A stretch of 64,000 nt of DNA from Akkermansiaceae bacterium (GCA_013041925.1 JABDRB010000013.1:1-64000), one strand, 5' to 3'. Counted from the first letter of the stretch, positions 9,998 to 19,066 are shown. Notes: generated by a model from the letters alone, not told the origin. A program made the numbers and translations.

Positions 9998-11829
9998 AGC
10001 TGGAGAATAACAACTGCAGCAAGCTTCTTCAAGGGTAAGAATGTTTTTCCTTGAAGTAGGGTACGGACGGCGTCGGGATTGAGCAGACCACCACAGGAAA
10101 AGCCGTGGGGGGAAAGAACATCGTGAGCAAGGTCAACAAACGGACGGCGCCACTCGGGGGACTCGAGCGGAAGATAAAATGGTTGCTTAGGCCGTTGTGT
10201 AATCGCCTTGGGTAGGTGTCGCGCAGCGAGGGCTCGCCAAAGGATCTTGTCGTGACGCAGGGTCGTTTTCGCCCGGCGCGGCAGGCTGAAACTGTAGTCG
10301 ATAAGACGATGATCTAGAAACGGTGCACGATATTCCAGCGAATGCGCCATGGTGTTGCGGTCTTGGCGAATAAGTGACCAATCGGGCAGCCATGATTGAT
10401 ACTGGCTGGCGAGCAGGTCAGTAAAACTTTCCGGCTCGTTATTGTTCAAAGAGAAGCTAAGTTGCTCGTCGAGCAACTCTGGAGCGAGCAGCTCATCGGC
10501 CTCCAGCGGGTTGTGTAGTCGATGGAGTGATGTGTAACGGAGCGTGCGGTTGAGTCCTCCGAAGTCCTTGAGGTAGTGGGCGACTTTCAGGCGACCTTCA
10601 CTCCCGAGTTTAGCAGGGAAATTGGAGACAGCATCGAGCAAGGCGGGTGGTGTAACGGTGAGTGCAGCCCCTACAGCGGCCCGACCTGCAGCGCCTAGCA
10701 TTCGAGCGGCGAGGTAGACACGATGGAACGAGTATCCTCCAAAGTGCTCGTCAGGCCCTTCGCCGCCGAGCACGACCTTCGCACCCGTGCTGGCCGCCTC
10801 GCTAGCTAGGCGATCGAAGGCTAAGATGAGGGCATCACCGACGGGGCGGCCCATCTGGCGGACGACCCGTGGAAGGTCGTCGAGTGCTGCGGGCGTGAGG
10901 CGGATATCGTGGTGTTCAAACCCAAATAGAGTGGCGGTTTCTGCGGCAGTTTGGGATTCATCCGAGCCTGCCCCGAAGCCGATGGAAAACGCAGGTGGAG
11001 ACACGCCTGCTTGCTTGAGGTAATGGCCGAGAAGTGCAGAGTCGACACCGCCAGACAGATAGGTTCCGATCGGGGCCTCTGATTCGAGAGCAAGCTCAAC
11101 AGCGGATCGGGTGAGGTCATCCAGTTCGTCTGGCTCTGGGCATTTTCCTCGGACCTCACCATGGCTGGAAACTTGTGGCTGCCAATAACGCTCAAGCTGG
11201 CGTGAGCCATCGGCTTTGAGCAGTAACGAGTGAGCCGCAGGCAGCGTGATGATCCCCTGAAACAAAGTCGCGGGCTCTGGCACATAACGGAGCCCGAGCC
11301 AGTCGCCAAGGTAGCGAGGATCGGCGGCAAGTCGGACGCCTGCGGCAGCTAGGGCTCCGATCTCAGAGGCGAAGCGCATGGGGCCCGCATCACAGTCTGT
11401 CAGATAGATAGGCTTTTGCCCGCAGCGGTCGCGCGCGAGAAATAAGCTTCCAGCCGAGCGGTCATGGATGGCGAGAGCGAACATCCCATTGAGGCGCTCT
11501 GGCAAATCAACACCCCACTCACGCCACGCGGCTGGCAGGATTTCGGTATCACACTCGGTGTGAAAAGTGTGGCCGAGCTGACCAAGCTCGTCACGCAACT
11601 GCCGCCAGTTATAAATTTCTCCATTGCAAATGGCATGGATGGAATCATCTGGGCTAGAGAAGATCGGTCGGCCGTGGGCGCGATCAAGGATCGCTAGGCG
11701 GCTAGAACCAAGCGAGATGCCGTCGCATACCGAAAAGTCACGTGCATCAGGGCCGCGATGATCGAGGGCCGCAATCATACGTCCTAGAGGGTTTTGGCCA
11801 AGATTGATGCCTCCAGCGATGCCGCACAT
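9973..11829 (-). CDS. asnB: Asparagine synthase (glutamine-hydrolysing) family amidotransferase
   Basis: A 618-residue two-domain enzyme. The N-terminal Ntn glutaminase starts with Met-Cys (MCGIAGGINLG), so Cys2 is the nucleophile, and shows NGEIYNWRQLR and the RDRCGQKPIYL strand. The C-terminal half has the PP-loop ATP motif YLSGGVDSALL and DRNTMAHSLEYRAPFLDH. Paralogues in glycan clusters amidate sugars or other carboxylates rather than make free asparagine, and the position between a TMTC-type transferase and sugar-modifying enzymes favours that. Catalysis is certain by family; the acceptor is inferred. Confidence 0.88.
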   Translation of the reverse strand: MCGIAGGINLGQNPLGRMIAALDHRGPDARDFSVCDGISLGSSRLAILDRAHGRPIFSSPDDSIHAICNGEIYNWRQLRDELGQLGHTFHTECDTEILPAAWREWGVDLPERLNGMFALAIHDRSAGSLFLARDRCGQKPIYLTDCDAGPMRFASEIGALAAAGVRLAADPRYLGDWLGLRYVPEPATLFQGIITLPAAHSLLLKADGSRQLERYWQPQVSSHGEVRGKCPEPDELDDLTRSAVELALESEAPIGTYLSGGVDSALLGHYLKQAGVSPPAFSIGFGAGSDESQTAAETATLFGFEHHDIRLTPAALDDLPRVVRQMGRPVGDALILAFDRLASEAASTGAKVVLGGEGPDEHFGGYSFHRVYLAARMLGAAGRAAVGAALTVTPPALLDAVSNFPAKLGSEGRLKVAHYLKDFGGLNRTLRYTSLHRLHNPLEADELLAPELLDEQLSFSLNNNEPESFTDLLASQYQSWLPDWSLIRQDRNTMAHSLEYRAPFLDHRLIDYSFSLPRRAKTTLRHDKILWRALAARHLPKAITQRPKQPFYLPLESPEWRRPFVDLAHDVLSPHGFSCGGLLNPDAVRTLLQGKTFLPLKKLAAVVILQLWLDQYHL

Positions 11830-11857
11830 GATGGTTCAGATTAAAGTGTTACCCCCC

Positions 11858-13549
11858 TCACATCTCTGCGTTACCGGGAAGCCTTCGAAGCTTAAGAGCT
11901 TGCGCTTTTGCTTCATTACTACGATTGAGTTTAAGTAGAATCTTAATTTCAAAGCCCAACATCTGCGGATCACGTTCTTTGACCGCAGTGTTATAGCGTT
12001 TTGTGAAGTTGAGAGCTTTTTCAAGATGATACATTTCAGGCACTATGAGGTAAAGCTTTGCAAGTGATTTCATACTTGGTGCATAATGCTCATAATTTTT
12101 CAATGCCATCAGGAGCGAACGCTCAGCACGACTCCATTGTTTTTGTGCCAAGTGAATCTGTGCAAGATTATGATAGGCGATGTAATCATGAGGGGAGATC
12201 TCAATGGCTTTCTCGAAAAGCGGGGCCGCCTTATCAAGCTGGCCATCCAATTTGTATTTAGCACCTAGGTTGACGTAGCCGATTGCGCTGCGTGGCTGGG
12301 CCTCAATGGCATTGGAAAAGAGCGCGTAGGAATCCTTCCATGTTTGAGTCTGCTGCTTGGCTAGCCAAACACAAGTCAGCACGATCAGGGTAAGGGCGAT
12401 GTAGGCAAGTCGTTGAGGCAAATACTTGATGAGGGCAGCCGAGACACAGGCAAAGATGCCGATAATCGCGAGATAGGTATACCGGTCAGCAATAAAGCTG
12501 GTACCAACGTGCACGATGCCAGACATGGGAAGAATGCAGACATAAAACCAAAGTAAGGCGAAGATGGCGAGCGGGAAACGCATACGAACGCGATAACAGA
12601 ATACCGTTAAAACAATCAATCCTATCGAGCAACAGGCCGATATAAGCGGCGCAGAAAATGGAGGTGGGGCGTAATGGAAACTCAAACCTGTAGGGCTGAA
12701 GGTGTGATAAAGGTAATAACTAAGACGCGTAGGGATGAGAACAATGCGATCCCCGAGGCTCATACCATGCATAAAATATCCGTGAGACCCCCCTTGTTGA
12801 AAATAGATTGCAGCCAGTGCGGCAACGATGGATGGGATGATCCAGGGAAGCTTGTGAACACATTGTTTTTTAAGAAACTCGACGTCCAGCTTGTTCATCT
12901 GGTGCCGCTGGTACTGGTCGAGCAACATCAGAATCCCTGGCAGGATCACCACGCTAGGTTTAGCCAGTAATGCCAGCACAAAAAAGACAACGGAGCTGAC
13001 TTGATAACTCCTCGATTGTTTCTCTGCATAAAATTGATAACTCAGGATACTGGCGAAGGCAAAAAGGGCTGAAAGGGTGTCTTTTCGCTCGGATAGCCAT
13101 GCGACTGATTCCACGTGTAGCGGGTGAATGCAGAACAGGATGGCTGTCGCCAACGCTACCACATGGTTCTTCAGAAGCTTGAGAAATATAAAAAAGAGCA
13201 GCACCCCAGCTATGAGGTGGATAGCTAGGTTGACGATGTGCTGAGCACCTGGTGAGGCAACACCAAATACTTCGACATCGATCATGTGCGATATCCACGT
13301 GATTGGGTGGTAAAGGTTTTGAATACCATCGTAAACAGGAAGGCCTTTGCTTTCCTCAAAGGTGAATGCCCATTGGATATTTTGAACATCCAATCCACTG
13401 TTCACGTAGGGATTATCTGCGATATACGCAGGGTCGTCGTAGTCAATATAACCAAATGAATGAACAGGGTGGTATGTCCAAGCTGTGATTATCGCTAAAG
13501 TTATAACGCTTAAAAAGAGGGCAAGTCTTTTAGCTGACGGGTTTTTCAT
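11858..13549 (-). CDS. TMTC-like membrane glycosyltransferase with C-terminal TPRs
   Basis: A 563-residue membrane protein. After the first membrane segment comes FGYIDYDDPAYIADNPYV, the Asp-Asp region characteristic of bacterial TMTC/PMT-like proteins, then HPITWISHMID and about nine further hydrophobic helices including CIHPLHVESVAWLSERKD. Residues from about 400 on form two to three TPR units (AIGYVNLGAKYKLDGQLDKA, AYHNLAQIHLAQKQWSRA). These proteins are thought to move sugars from polyprenyl-phosphate carriers on the outer face of the membrane. It is the first gene of the minus-strand cluster, 28 nt before asnB. Confidence 0.78.
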   Translation of the reverse strand: MKNPSAKRLALFLSVITLAIITAWTYHPVHSFGYIDYDDPAYIADNPYVNSGLDVQNIQWAFTFEESKGLPVYDGIQNLYHPITWISHMIDVEVFGVASPGAQHIVNLAIHLIAGVLLFFIFLKLLKNHVVALATAILFCIHPLHVESVAWLSERKDTLSALFAFASILSYQFYAEKQSRSYQVSSVVFFVLALLAKPSVVILPGILMLLDQYQRHQMNKLDVEFLKKQCVHKLPWIIPSIVAALAAIYFQQGGSHGYFMHGMSLGDRIVLIPTRLSYYLYHTFSPTGLSFHYAPPPFSAPLISACCSIGLIVLTVFCYRVRMRFPLAIFALLWFYVCILPMSGIVHVGTSFIADRYTYLAIIGIFACVSAALIKYLPQRLAYIALTLIVLTCVWLAKQQTQTWKDSYALFSNAIEAQPRSAIGYVNLGAKYKLDGQLDKAAPLFEKAIEISPHDYIAYHNLAQIHLAQKQWSRAERSLLMALKNYEHYAPSMKSLAKLYLIVPEMYHLEKALNFTKRYNTAVKERDPQMLGFEIKILLKLNRSNEAKAQALKLRRLPGNAEM

Positions 13550-13895
13550 CTGAGAGGAACTTACATCATAGCGCTAGAGTGAATCAATCACTATGCTAAT
13601 AACTTGTGCCATCCGCGAGATCTATAGAGGGCGTTTCCTTAGAGGGCGTTTCCTATAACCTAAAGCCATCGACGGATAGGTCTGGCGGTTCGATAACCGA
13701 ATCGCCAAGCAAGAAAAGATAACATGGGCCAAAAATTTTCTACACCGAACCACCAATATATCCCCCAAGTTATGAGCTAAATCGCCCGCATGATCTGGTT
13801 TTTTATCATTCAGCCGACTTGTGAGCAAAATACGGCTCTATTTGTATGTCACATGCATAGCCGCAGGTCTTGCCAGAGGTAGCACTCTGTGGTAA
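13550..13895. other. Divergent intergenic region upstream of the glycan cluster and fba
   Basis: 346 bases between divergent genes, so both promoters should lie here; I cannot place them with confidence. A perfect tandem duplication of the 15-mer tagagggcgtttcct occupies 13625-13639 and 13640-13654. A 68-codon minus-strand frame (13622-13828) has no protein-like features. Confidence 0.5.
13625..13654. repeat. Perfect 15-bp tandem duplication
   Basis: tagagggcgtttcct occurs twice head to tail in the divergent region upstream of fba and the glycan cluster. Could be a repeated regulator site or a replication slip. Confidence 0.8.
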
Positions 13896-13907
13896 ATGCC
13901 ACGCGTC

Positions 13908-14939
13908 ATGCCAGTAGCAACACCAGAACAATATGCCGCTATGCTCGATGCCGCCCAGAAGGGTGGCTACGCATACCCCGCCATCAATATCACGTCCCTC
14001 ACCACCATCAGCGGTGCCCTCAAAGCCTTCGCCGAAGCTGGATCCGATGGGATCATTCAAGTCTCCACCGGTGGCGGCAGTTTTGCCTCCGGCACCGCCG
14101 TCGGCGACGAAGCCTTCGGTGCCATCGTGCTTGCCGAAGCCACTCACCTGCTTGCTGAGAAATACGATATCCTCGTAGCCCTGCACACCGACCACTGCCA
14201 CCCGGCGAAGGTTGACAGCTTCCTCAAGCCGCTTCTTCAAGCCTCCCGTGAGCGTATTGCCGCCGGTAAAGGTCCCCTATTCCAATCACACATGTTCGAC
14301 GGCTCCGTGGTTGAACTCGACGAAAACCTCACAATCTCCAAGGAACTGCTCGCCGAGTGCGCCGAGCTCAACATCATCCTCGAAATCGAAGCCGGCTGCG
14401 TCGGTGGAGAAGAAGATGGCCACGACACCTCGGGTCTTCCTGCCGAAAAACTCTACACCTCCACCGAGGACATGGTGGAAGTTTACGAGAGCCTGCACAG
14501 TATCGGCCGCTTCATGTTTGCCGCCACCTTCGGCAACGTCCACGGCGCCTACAAGCCAGGCTCGGTGAAACTCAAGCCAACCATCTTACGCGATGGACAA
14601 AATGCCGTCATCGAGAAATACGGTGCCGATGCCGAAATGGACCTCGTGTTCCACGGTGGTTCTGGATCCGACCTCGACGACATCCGCGAGACCCTCGGCT
14701 ACGGTGTGGTGAAGATGAACATCGATACCGATACCCAGTATGCCTTCACCCGCCCAATCGTCACCCACATGTGCGAAAACATCGAAGGCGTGCTGAAAAT
14801 CGACGGTGAAGTCGGCAACAAAAAAGTCTACGATCCACGTGGCTACCTCAAAAAAGGTGAGCAAGGACTCTGCGACCGACTCAAGGAGGCCTGTGACGAC
14901 CTGCTTTCGACCGGCAAGTCGATCTTCGGCACCGTCTAA
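13908..14939 (+). CDS. fba: Class II fructose-bisphosphate aldolase
   Basis: Cleaves fructose 1,6-bisphosphate to DHAP and glyceraldehyde 3-phosphate with a zinc ion. The 343-residue product aligns along its length with the E. coli FbaA (class IIA) pattern: VSTGGGSFASG, the metal-binding LHTDHCHPAKVD, PLFQSHMFDGS, EIEAGCVGGEEDG, SFGNVHG-like ATFGNVHGAYKPGSV, and VFHGGSGSDLDDI with NIDTDTQ. I chose the ATG at 13908 (MPVATPEQYA) because the family begins there; an ATG four codons upstream at 13896 is also possible. It stands alone and ends with a hairpin terminator. Confidence 0.95.
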   Translation: MPVATPEQYAAMLDAAQKGGYAYPAINITSLTTISGALKAFAEAGSDGIIQVSTGGGSFASGTAVGDEAFGAIVLAEATHLLAEKYDILVALHTDHCHPAKVDSFLKPLLQASRERIAAGKGPLFQSHMFDGSVVELDENLTISKELLAECAELNIILEIEAGCVGGEEDGHDTSGLPAEKLYTSTEDMVEVYESLHSIGRFMFAATFGNVHGAYKPGSVKLKPTILRDGQNAVIEKYGADAEMDLVFHGGSGSDLDDIRETLGYGVVKMNIDTDTQYAFTRPIVTHMCENIEGVLKIDGEVGNKKVYDPRGYLKKGEQGLCDRLKEACDDLLSTGKSIFGTV

Positions 14940-14958
14940 GTCACCCGCATTTTTTTCC

Positions 14959-15000
14959 ATAGCGGCGATTCCTGGCACCCCCAGGGTCGCCGCTATTTTC
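14959..15000 (+). terminator. Terminator of fba
   Basis: A 10-bp perfect stem (atagcggcga / tcgccgctat) with an 18-nt loop, followed by tttt, begins 20 nt after the fba stop. Confidence 0.8.
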
Positions 15001-15038
15001 TTGCATCTTTGTTCCCACCTCTTACTTCTCCCCCACCC

Positions 15039-15770
15039 ATGGCCAAAAAACAACAAGACAACCCGCTCGCCAATATTATGTGGAATGTTCTCATTCCCAT
15101 CGTAGCCCTGAGCTTTCTCGGAAAAAATGGCGACAAGTTCTGGCATGTGGGACCGGTTATGGGCATGTTGATCGCTGTCTCCTTACCCGTCGTCTACGGG
15201 ATCCACCACCTGATCAAAACGAAGAAACCGAACTTCTTCTCCATCCTCGGAGTCATCAGTATTTTGCTGACGGGAGGCATCGCCATCATGGCCTACAAGG
15301 ACAATGGCACCGTGGATGCCGAAGCCCCCTTATGGTTCGCCCTGAAAGAGGCCGCCATCCCCTTTGTTTTTGGCGTCACCATCCTTATTTCCCACTGGAC
15401 CAAAACGCCCCTGGTGCGCGTTTTCCTCTATAACCCCGACTTCTTTAATATCCCCGCAATTGAAAAACGGGTCCAAGAAAAATCCAACACCACCGGATAT
15501 AAAAAACTCCTCTTCTCTGGCACGCTTCTGTTAGCCTGTTCCTTTTTTCTCAGTATGGTGATGAACTATTTCCTTGCGATGAAGTTTCTCAAAAACGAAA
15601 CAGGATCCCAAGAGGCCTTCAATGACGGCGTCGCCAAGCTCACGGGTTGGGGGTTTGCCGTTATCGGGATCCCGATGATGATCATCCTCATGGTCACGAT
15701 GTGGCGGTTTGTTTCCGGGCTAAGAAAACTCACTGGCATGGAAAACGAGGAAATCCTCCTCCCCCGATAA
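15039..15770 (+). CDS. Multi-pass membrane protein (VC0807-like family)
   Basis: A 243-residue inner-membrane protein with six to seven hydrophobic segments (VLIPIVALSFLG, VGPVMGMLIAVSLPVVYGI, FFSILGVISILLTGGIAIMAY, AIPFVFGVTILIS, LFSGTLLLACSFFLSMVMNYFL, GFAVIGIPMMIILMVTMWRF). The layout and the NTTGYKKLLFSGTLL segment recall VC0807 proteins, a family without a settled function. The start is the ATG of MAKKQQ; the frame is open ten codons further. It lies between fba and a convergent gene. Confidence 0.65.
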   Translation: MAKKQQDNPLANIMWNVLIPIVALSFLGKNGDKFWHVGPVMGMLIAVSLPVVYGIHHLIKTKKPNFFSILGVISILLTGGIAIMAYKDNGTVDAEAPLWFALKEAAIPFVFGVTILISHWTKTPLVRVFLYNPDFFNIPAIEKRVQEKSNTTGYKKLLFSGTLLLACSFFLSMVMNYFLAMKFLKNETGSQEAFNDGVAKLTGWGFAVIGIPMMIILMVTMWRFVSGLRKLTGMENEEILLPR

Positions 15771-15795
15771 GCCCCGCCCAAAAAACAAACAAAAT

Positions 15796-15820
15796 GGCGG
15801 CACGCCCGATGCCTGCCGCC
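15796..15820 (+). terminator. Hairpin between convergent genes
   Basis: A 7-bp stem (ggcggca / tgccgcc) 25 nt after the membrane-protein stop, followed by an A+T-rich but not T-only tail. A 13-bp imperfect tandem repeat (aataggctactga / aataggctattga) follows at 15827-15852. Terminator function is only probable. Confidence 0.4.
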
Positions 15821-15903
15821 TATTATAATAGGCTACTGAAATAGGCTATTGAAATCAATACGGGTCCTGACCGCATAGTGGCAGCACCCGTTAGACGAGG
15901 AAA

Positions 15904-16191
15904 CTAGTCCACGAGGTTGTCAATGCGCGAGGCAAGCTCGACGTCAAGATCCGTAACGCCACCGGCATCTTCCGTTTTGAGACGCAAGGTCACGCTGCCG
16001 TCCCGGATATCGATCTCAGGAATATGCTGAGCTTCTTCGACAACCTCAGCGATCTCGTTCACAAAATCAATCCCCTCCATGTATTCTTCAAATTCAATGG
16101 TACGGGTAATGGCATCACCATCAGCTTCCCATTCAGGGGCTCGCTTCAGGGCATCGTCTAGTTCTTCGGCAGGAATAAGTTCTTCTGACAT
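15904..16191 (-). CDS. Pterin-4a-carbinolamine dehydratase-like protein, active site altered
   Basis: The 95-residue product has the length and full pattern of the PCD/PhhB family: APEWEADGDAITRTIEFEEY, then the FVNEIAEVVEEAQ helix and GGVTDLDVELASRIDNLV. Family members dehydrate 4a-hydroxytetrahydropterin using three histidines (the HHP pair and a later TH). Here the pair reads Gln-His-Ile-Pro and the later histidine position reads Lys-Thr-Glu, so two of three catalytic histidines appear to be missing. The start at 16191 (MSEELIP) fits the family; an upstream in-frame ATG would add 24 atypical residues. Function as a dehydratase is therefore doubtful. Confidence 0.75.
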   Translation of the reverse strand: MSEELIPAEELDDALKRAPEWEADGDAITRTIEFEEYMEGIDFVNEIAEVVEEAQHIPEIDIRDGSVTLRLKTEDAGGVTDLDVELASRIDNLVD

Positions 16192-16345
16192 CGTTTGTAA
16201 CTGTATCGAGGTTGGGCCAAATTGGCTGGAACAAGATTGATTGCTTTTGCTTGGTTTTGGCAAGCCTGTTTCTTACTCTTTTTTATTTTTTTAAGTTCAT
16301 TGCCCAATTGCATCTGCCGGCACGTTCGATTATGCTGCTTACATC

Positions 16346-16789
16346 ATGAAAATTCACCATCTACTCATCATTCCGCTTATTGCCTTGCTGGCCAGCTGCA
16401 GCAGTAATCCGACAACCCGCATTCAGAAAAACCCAGCACTTTATCGCCAACTCCCGACCGAGCATCAGGAGCTGGTAAGCCAAGGGAAAATAGCACGCGG
16501 CATGACTCCACCCGCCGTCTTTTTAGCCATGGGAAACCCCGACTCAAAAACGACGGGTGAACAACACGGCAAAAACTTTGAACGATGGAACTACAATGTG
16601 ATGGTCCCCGTCTACAGCCACTCATTCAGTCCTCACTACGGATCTCGATACGGTCGCTGCGGCTACCGCAATGACTATTATGGCCTCGGCCTTCATCCGT
16701 CGGTCCACTACACCATCGGTCACAGTGCCTCAGTCCAGTTCAGTAAAGGGAAGGTGACAGAATGGAACAGCGTCCGCAAAAATTTCTAA
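16346..16789 (+). CDS. Small lipoprotein of unknown function
   Basis: A 147-residue protein with a clear lipobox: after a hydrophobic stretch (IIPLIALLAS) comes Cys18 followed by Ser-Ser-Asn, predicting diacylglycerol attachment and, without Asp at +2, likely outer-membrane sorting. A central segment, HQELVSQGKIARGMTPPAVFLAMGNPD, resembles the helix-turn of SmpA/OmlA-like small lipoproteins. The C-terminal third is Tyr/His/Gly-rich (SPHYGSRYGRCGYRNDYYG) and ends SVQFSKGKVTEWNSVRKNF. I do not recognise a named family with confidence. Confidence 0.75.
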   Translation: MKIHHLLIIPLIALLASCSSNPTTRIQKNPALYRQLPTEHQELVSQGKIARGMTPPAVFLAMGNPDSKTTGEQHGKNFERWNYNVMVPVYSHSFSPHYGSRYGRCGYRNDYYGLGLHPSVHYTIGHSASVQFSKGKVTEWNSVRKNF

Positions 16790-16855
16790 GCTCCGCCAAG
16801 GTGACATACCTCATAGTGCCTTAGCTGTGACCATTGCACCCTTGCCGGGCGCACA

Positions 16856-16896
16856 TAAAAAAACAAGGCCAGCTGCATGACGCAACCGACCTTGGT
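16856..16896 (-). terminator. Terminator of the H1-like gene
   Basis: On the minus strand a 7-bp stem (caaggtc / ggccttg, one G-U) is followed by seven Ts, about 40 nt after the H1-like stop codon. Confidence 0.6.
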
Positions 16897-16936
16897 GTAA
16901 ATTGTAAAAGAAGAACCTGAATGAAAAACAAGCAGC

Positions 16937-17233
16937 TTACTCAGCCTCTTTTTTGGGTGCGGCTTTTTTAGCGGCTGCCTTTTTAGCGGTTTTCTTAGCG
17001 GCTACTTTTTTAGTGGCCTTTTTAGCGACCTTCTTGACGGCAGCTTTTTTAGCGGCGGTCTTTTTAGCCGCGGTCTTTTTGGTGGCTACTTTTTTAGCAG
17101 CGGCCTTCTTTGCAGTCTTTTTAGCGGGGGCAGACACCTTGCGTGTAAGGCTGGCTTTGACCTGCTCTTTTTTACGCTTTAGATACTGTTTGCGACGGCT
17201 ACGCTTGACGGTTGTTTTATGTTGCTTACCCAT
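16937..17233 (-). CDS. Lysine/alanine-rich histone H1-like DNA-binding protein
   Basis: The 98-residue protein has a basic N-terminus (MGKQHKTTVKRSRRKQYLKRKKEQ) and then about 60 residues of AAKK/TAKK-type repeats, ending APKKEAE. This resembles the C-terminal tail of eukaryotic histone H1 and bacterial H1-like nucleoid proteins (Hc1 and similar). It most likely binds nucleic acid non-specifically. The start is the Met of MGKQHK; 17 upstream codons are open but lack family character. The antisense strand of the repeat gives an artificial Phe/Leu-rich frame. Confidence 0.75.
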   Translation of the reverse strand: MGKQHKTTVKRSRRKQYLKRKKEQVKASLTRKVSAPAKKTAKKAAAKKVATKKTAAKKTAAKKAAVKKVAKKATKKVAAKKTAKKAAAKKAAPKKEAE

Positions 17234-17355
17234 GGGAAGTGATTGATGTGCAGGGGAATTAACGTCTGCGCGGGTGTCACGCAAGCCCTAAATGCAGGGA
17301 ATCATCCGAGATCGATCCCGCATGGCTGAATGACAGCCGCTGTAATCGGTGGGAA

Positions 17356-18930
17356 TCAGGATTCCGCACGGCGATTTCCAGTGAGTCGATAGAAGATTTC
17401 GTCACTCACCTCACGGGCAGCGCGAATACACCCCCGCTGGTCGTGCTGCATCTTCATCATCCGATCGAGGCAGCGGTCTCGGTCCTGCGCACGAGAAAAC
17501 TCCATCCCGACCAAGGCCCGCCCTACCCGCTCGCCCGAGTAGGCGTAATTAAAGTAACAAAGGCTGGCGATATCCTTGACCTCGGTCATAAACTGGAGAA
17601 ATGCCCCTGCCCGCTCAGGAAACTCAATATTTACAAACAGCGGGTTCTCAAATAGTTCGGGGGTATAGTTGATGATCCGGTAATCCACATCCTCATCGGT
17701 GGACACATCACTGGCGGAAACGCCACGTTGAGCCAAAACATCATCCAGAACCGCGTAATCATCCTCTGCCCCCATTAACCCGAGCACAGGATACTGCACC
17801 TTGGAATCGATTCTTCCGTATTGCAGGTCAATGATGCTGACACTCTCAGGAAGCTGCTCAAGGTAATCGACCAGTGTTCCTTTTCCTTCAGGAACGGGAA
17901 CACGGAGGAACCTGCGGTGCTTCGCACCGATCCCCGCTCGGTGGGCAATGGCACCTAGTTGAGAAAAATCCATGTTGGCACCACTAACGATGGTCAGGAC
18001 TTTTTCACCCGCTTTGACCTCACCCGCCTCGTAATGTTTCTGAAATCCTGCTAAGGCCATAGCACCACTGGGTTCAGGAATGACACGTAAGGTTTCCCAC
18101 AGCGTTCTGATCGAGTGGCAGACCTCGTCATTCGTAACGGTGAGCATACCATCCAGTAAATCTCGACAATAATCAAATGTCACAGCCCCTGCTTTCCTGA
18201 CAGCGGTTCCATCGCAAAAGACATCAAGATAATCCAATGTCACTGGCTGGCCCGCATCCATGGCGGCTTGCATCGATGCCTGCCCGACACCTTCTACTCC
18301 GTAAACTTGCACACCCGGCCAGTAGCGCTTTAACCAGCATGCCACTGCCGCAGCCAGCCCCCCGCCACCAATCGCCACATAAACACGATCGAATGGCCCC
18401 TTACCGCTCATCACCACTTCGTCAGCCAAAGTCCCCTGCCCCCCCATCACCATTAAATCATCGTAGGGGTGGATATAGACCCCCTTGGTTGCCTCACAAA
18501 ACTTCCACGCTGTCATTCCGGCATCATCGTAAGTATCACCGATCAAGCGAATTTCCACTGCATCCTGACCAAGGCGACGCACCTCGCACTGCTTCACCTC
18601 AGGCGTCGACTGGGGCATAAAAATAACGGCCTTGCAGCCCAGTGACTTGGCCGCCAACGCCACGCCCTGGGCATGATTTCCTGCGGAGGCCGCAACAATC
18701 CCCTGATCGCGCTGCTCCGGGGTGAGAGCCGCCATGGCATTGTATGCCCCGCGCCATTTATATGCCTTGATCGGCCCCAAGTCCTCACGCTTCACCCAAA
18801 CCTCTGCATCGGTTTGCGATAAGGGAAGCTGCTGAAGTGGAGTCGCCTTACCCATCGAATACACCCGCTCGCGTGCGGCGAGAATTTCCTCAAACAGGCG
18901 GTCTGGGTTATTACGGTCAGTTAGCTGCAT
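17356..18930 (-). CDS. ilvA: Threonine ammonia-lyase, biosynthetic
   Basis: Converts L-threonine to 2-oxobutanoate and ammonia, the first committed step to isoleucine. In the 524-residue product the PLP lysine sits in IKAYKWRGA, the substrate loop is SAGNHAQGVA, and the phosphate-binding glycine run is AIGGGGLAAAV. The C-terminal 190 residues carry two ACT-like regulatory halves (RFLRVPVPEGKGTLVDYLEQL, then LFVNIEFPERAGAFLQFM), as in the isoleucine-inhibited enzyme. Length fits the biosynthetic form, not the short catabolic one. It is monocistronic, downstream of secY on the same strand. Confidence 0.93.
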   Translation of the reverse strand: MQLTDRNNPDRLFEEILAARERVYSMGKATPLQQLPLSQTDAEVWVKREDLGPIKAYKWRGAYNAMAALTPEQRDQGIVAASAGNHAQGVALAAKSLGCKAVIFMPQSTPEVKQCEVRRLGQDAVEIRLIGDTYDDAGMTAWKFCEATKGVYIHPYDDLMVMGGQGTLADEVVMSGKGPFDRVYVAIGGGGLAAAVACWLKRYWPGVQVYGVEGVGQASMQAAMDAGQPVTLDYLDVFCDGTAVRKAGAVTFDYCRDLLDGMLTVTNDEVCHSIRTLWETLRVIPEPSGAMALAGFQKHYEAGEVKAGEKVLTIVSGANMDFSQLGAIAHRAGIGAKHRRFLRVPVPEGKGTLVDYLEQLPESVSIIDLQYGRIDSKVQYPVLGLMGAEDDYAVLDDVLAQRGVSASDVSTDEDVDYRIINYTPELFENPLFVNIEFPERAGAFLQFMTEVKDIASLCYFNYAYSGERVGRALVGMEFSRAQDRDRCLDRMMKMQHDQRGCIRAAREVSDEIFYRLTGNRRAES

Positions 18931-19066
18931 TCAATGCATCCTATAAACGTATTCTTACCAAAGTCAAAGAGGTAAATCGCGCCTCATCACATCGATCGGC
19001 CATGCAGCTTGCCTCTGCTCGCTGGCGGGTTGGCAGGAGGCAAAGTGAGCGAGGAGTCCCGTCAAC

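Noticed and set aside
16953-17246. Plus-strand open frame rich in Phe, Leu, Ala and Val that looks like a membrane protein
   Set aside because: It is the antisense of the Lys/Ala repeats of the H1-like gene (AAG/GCC repeats read backwards give Leu/Ala/Phe).
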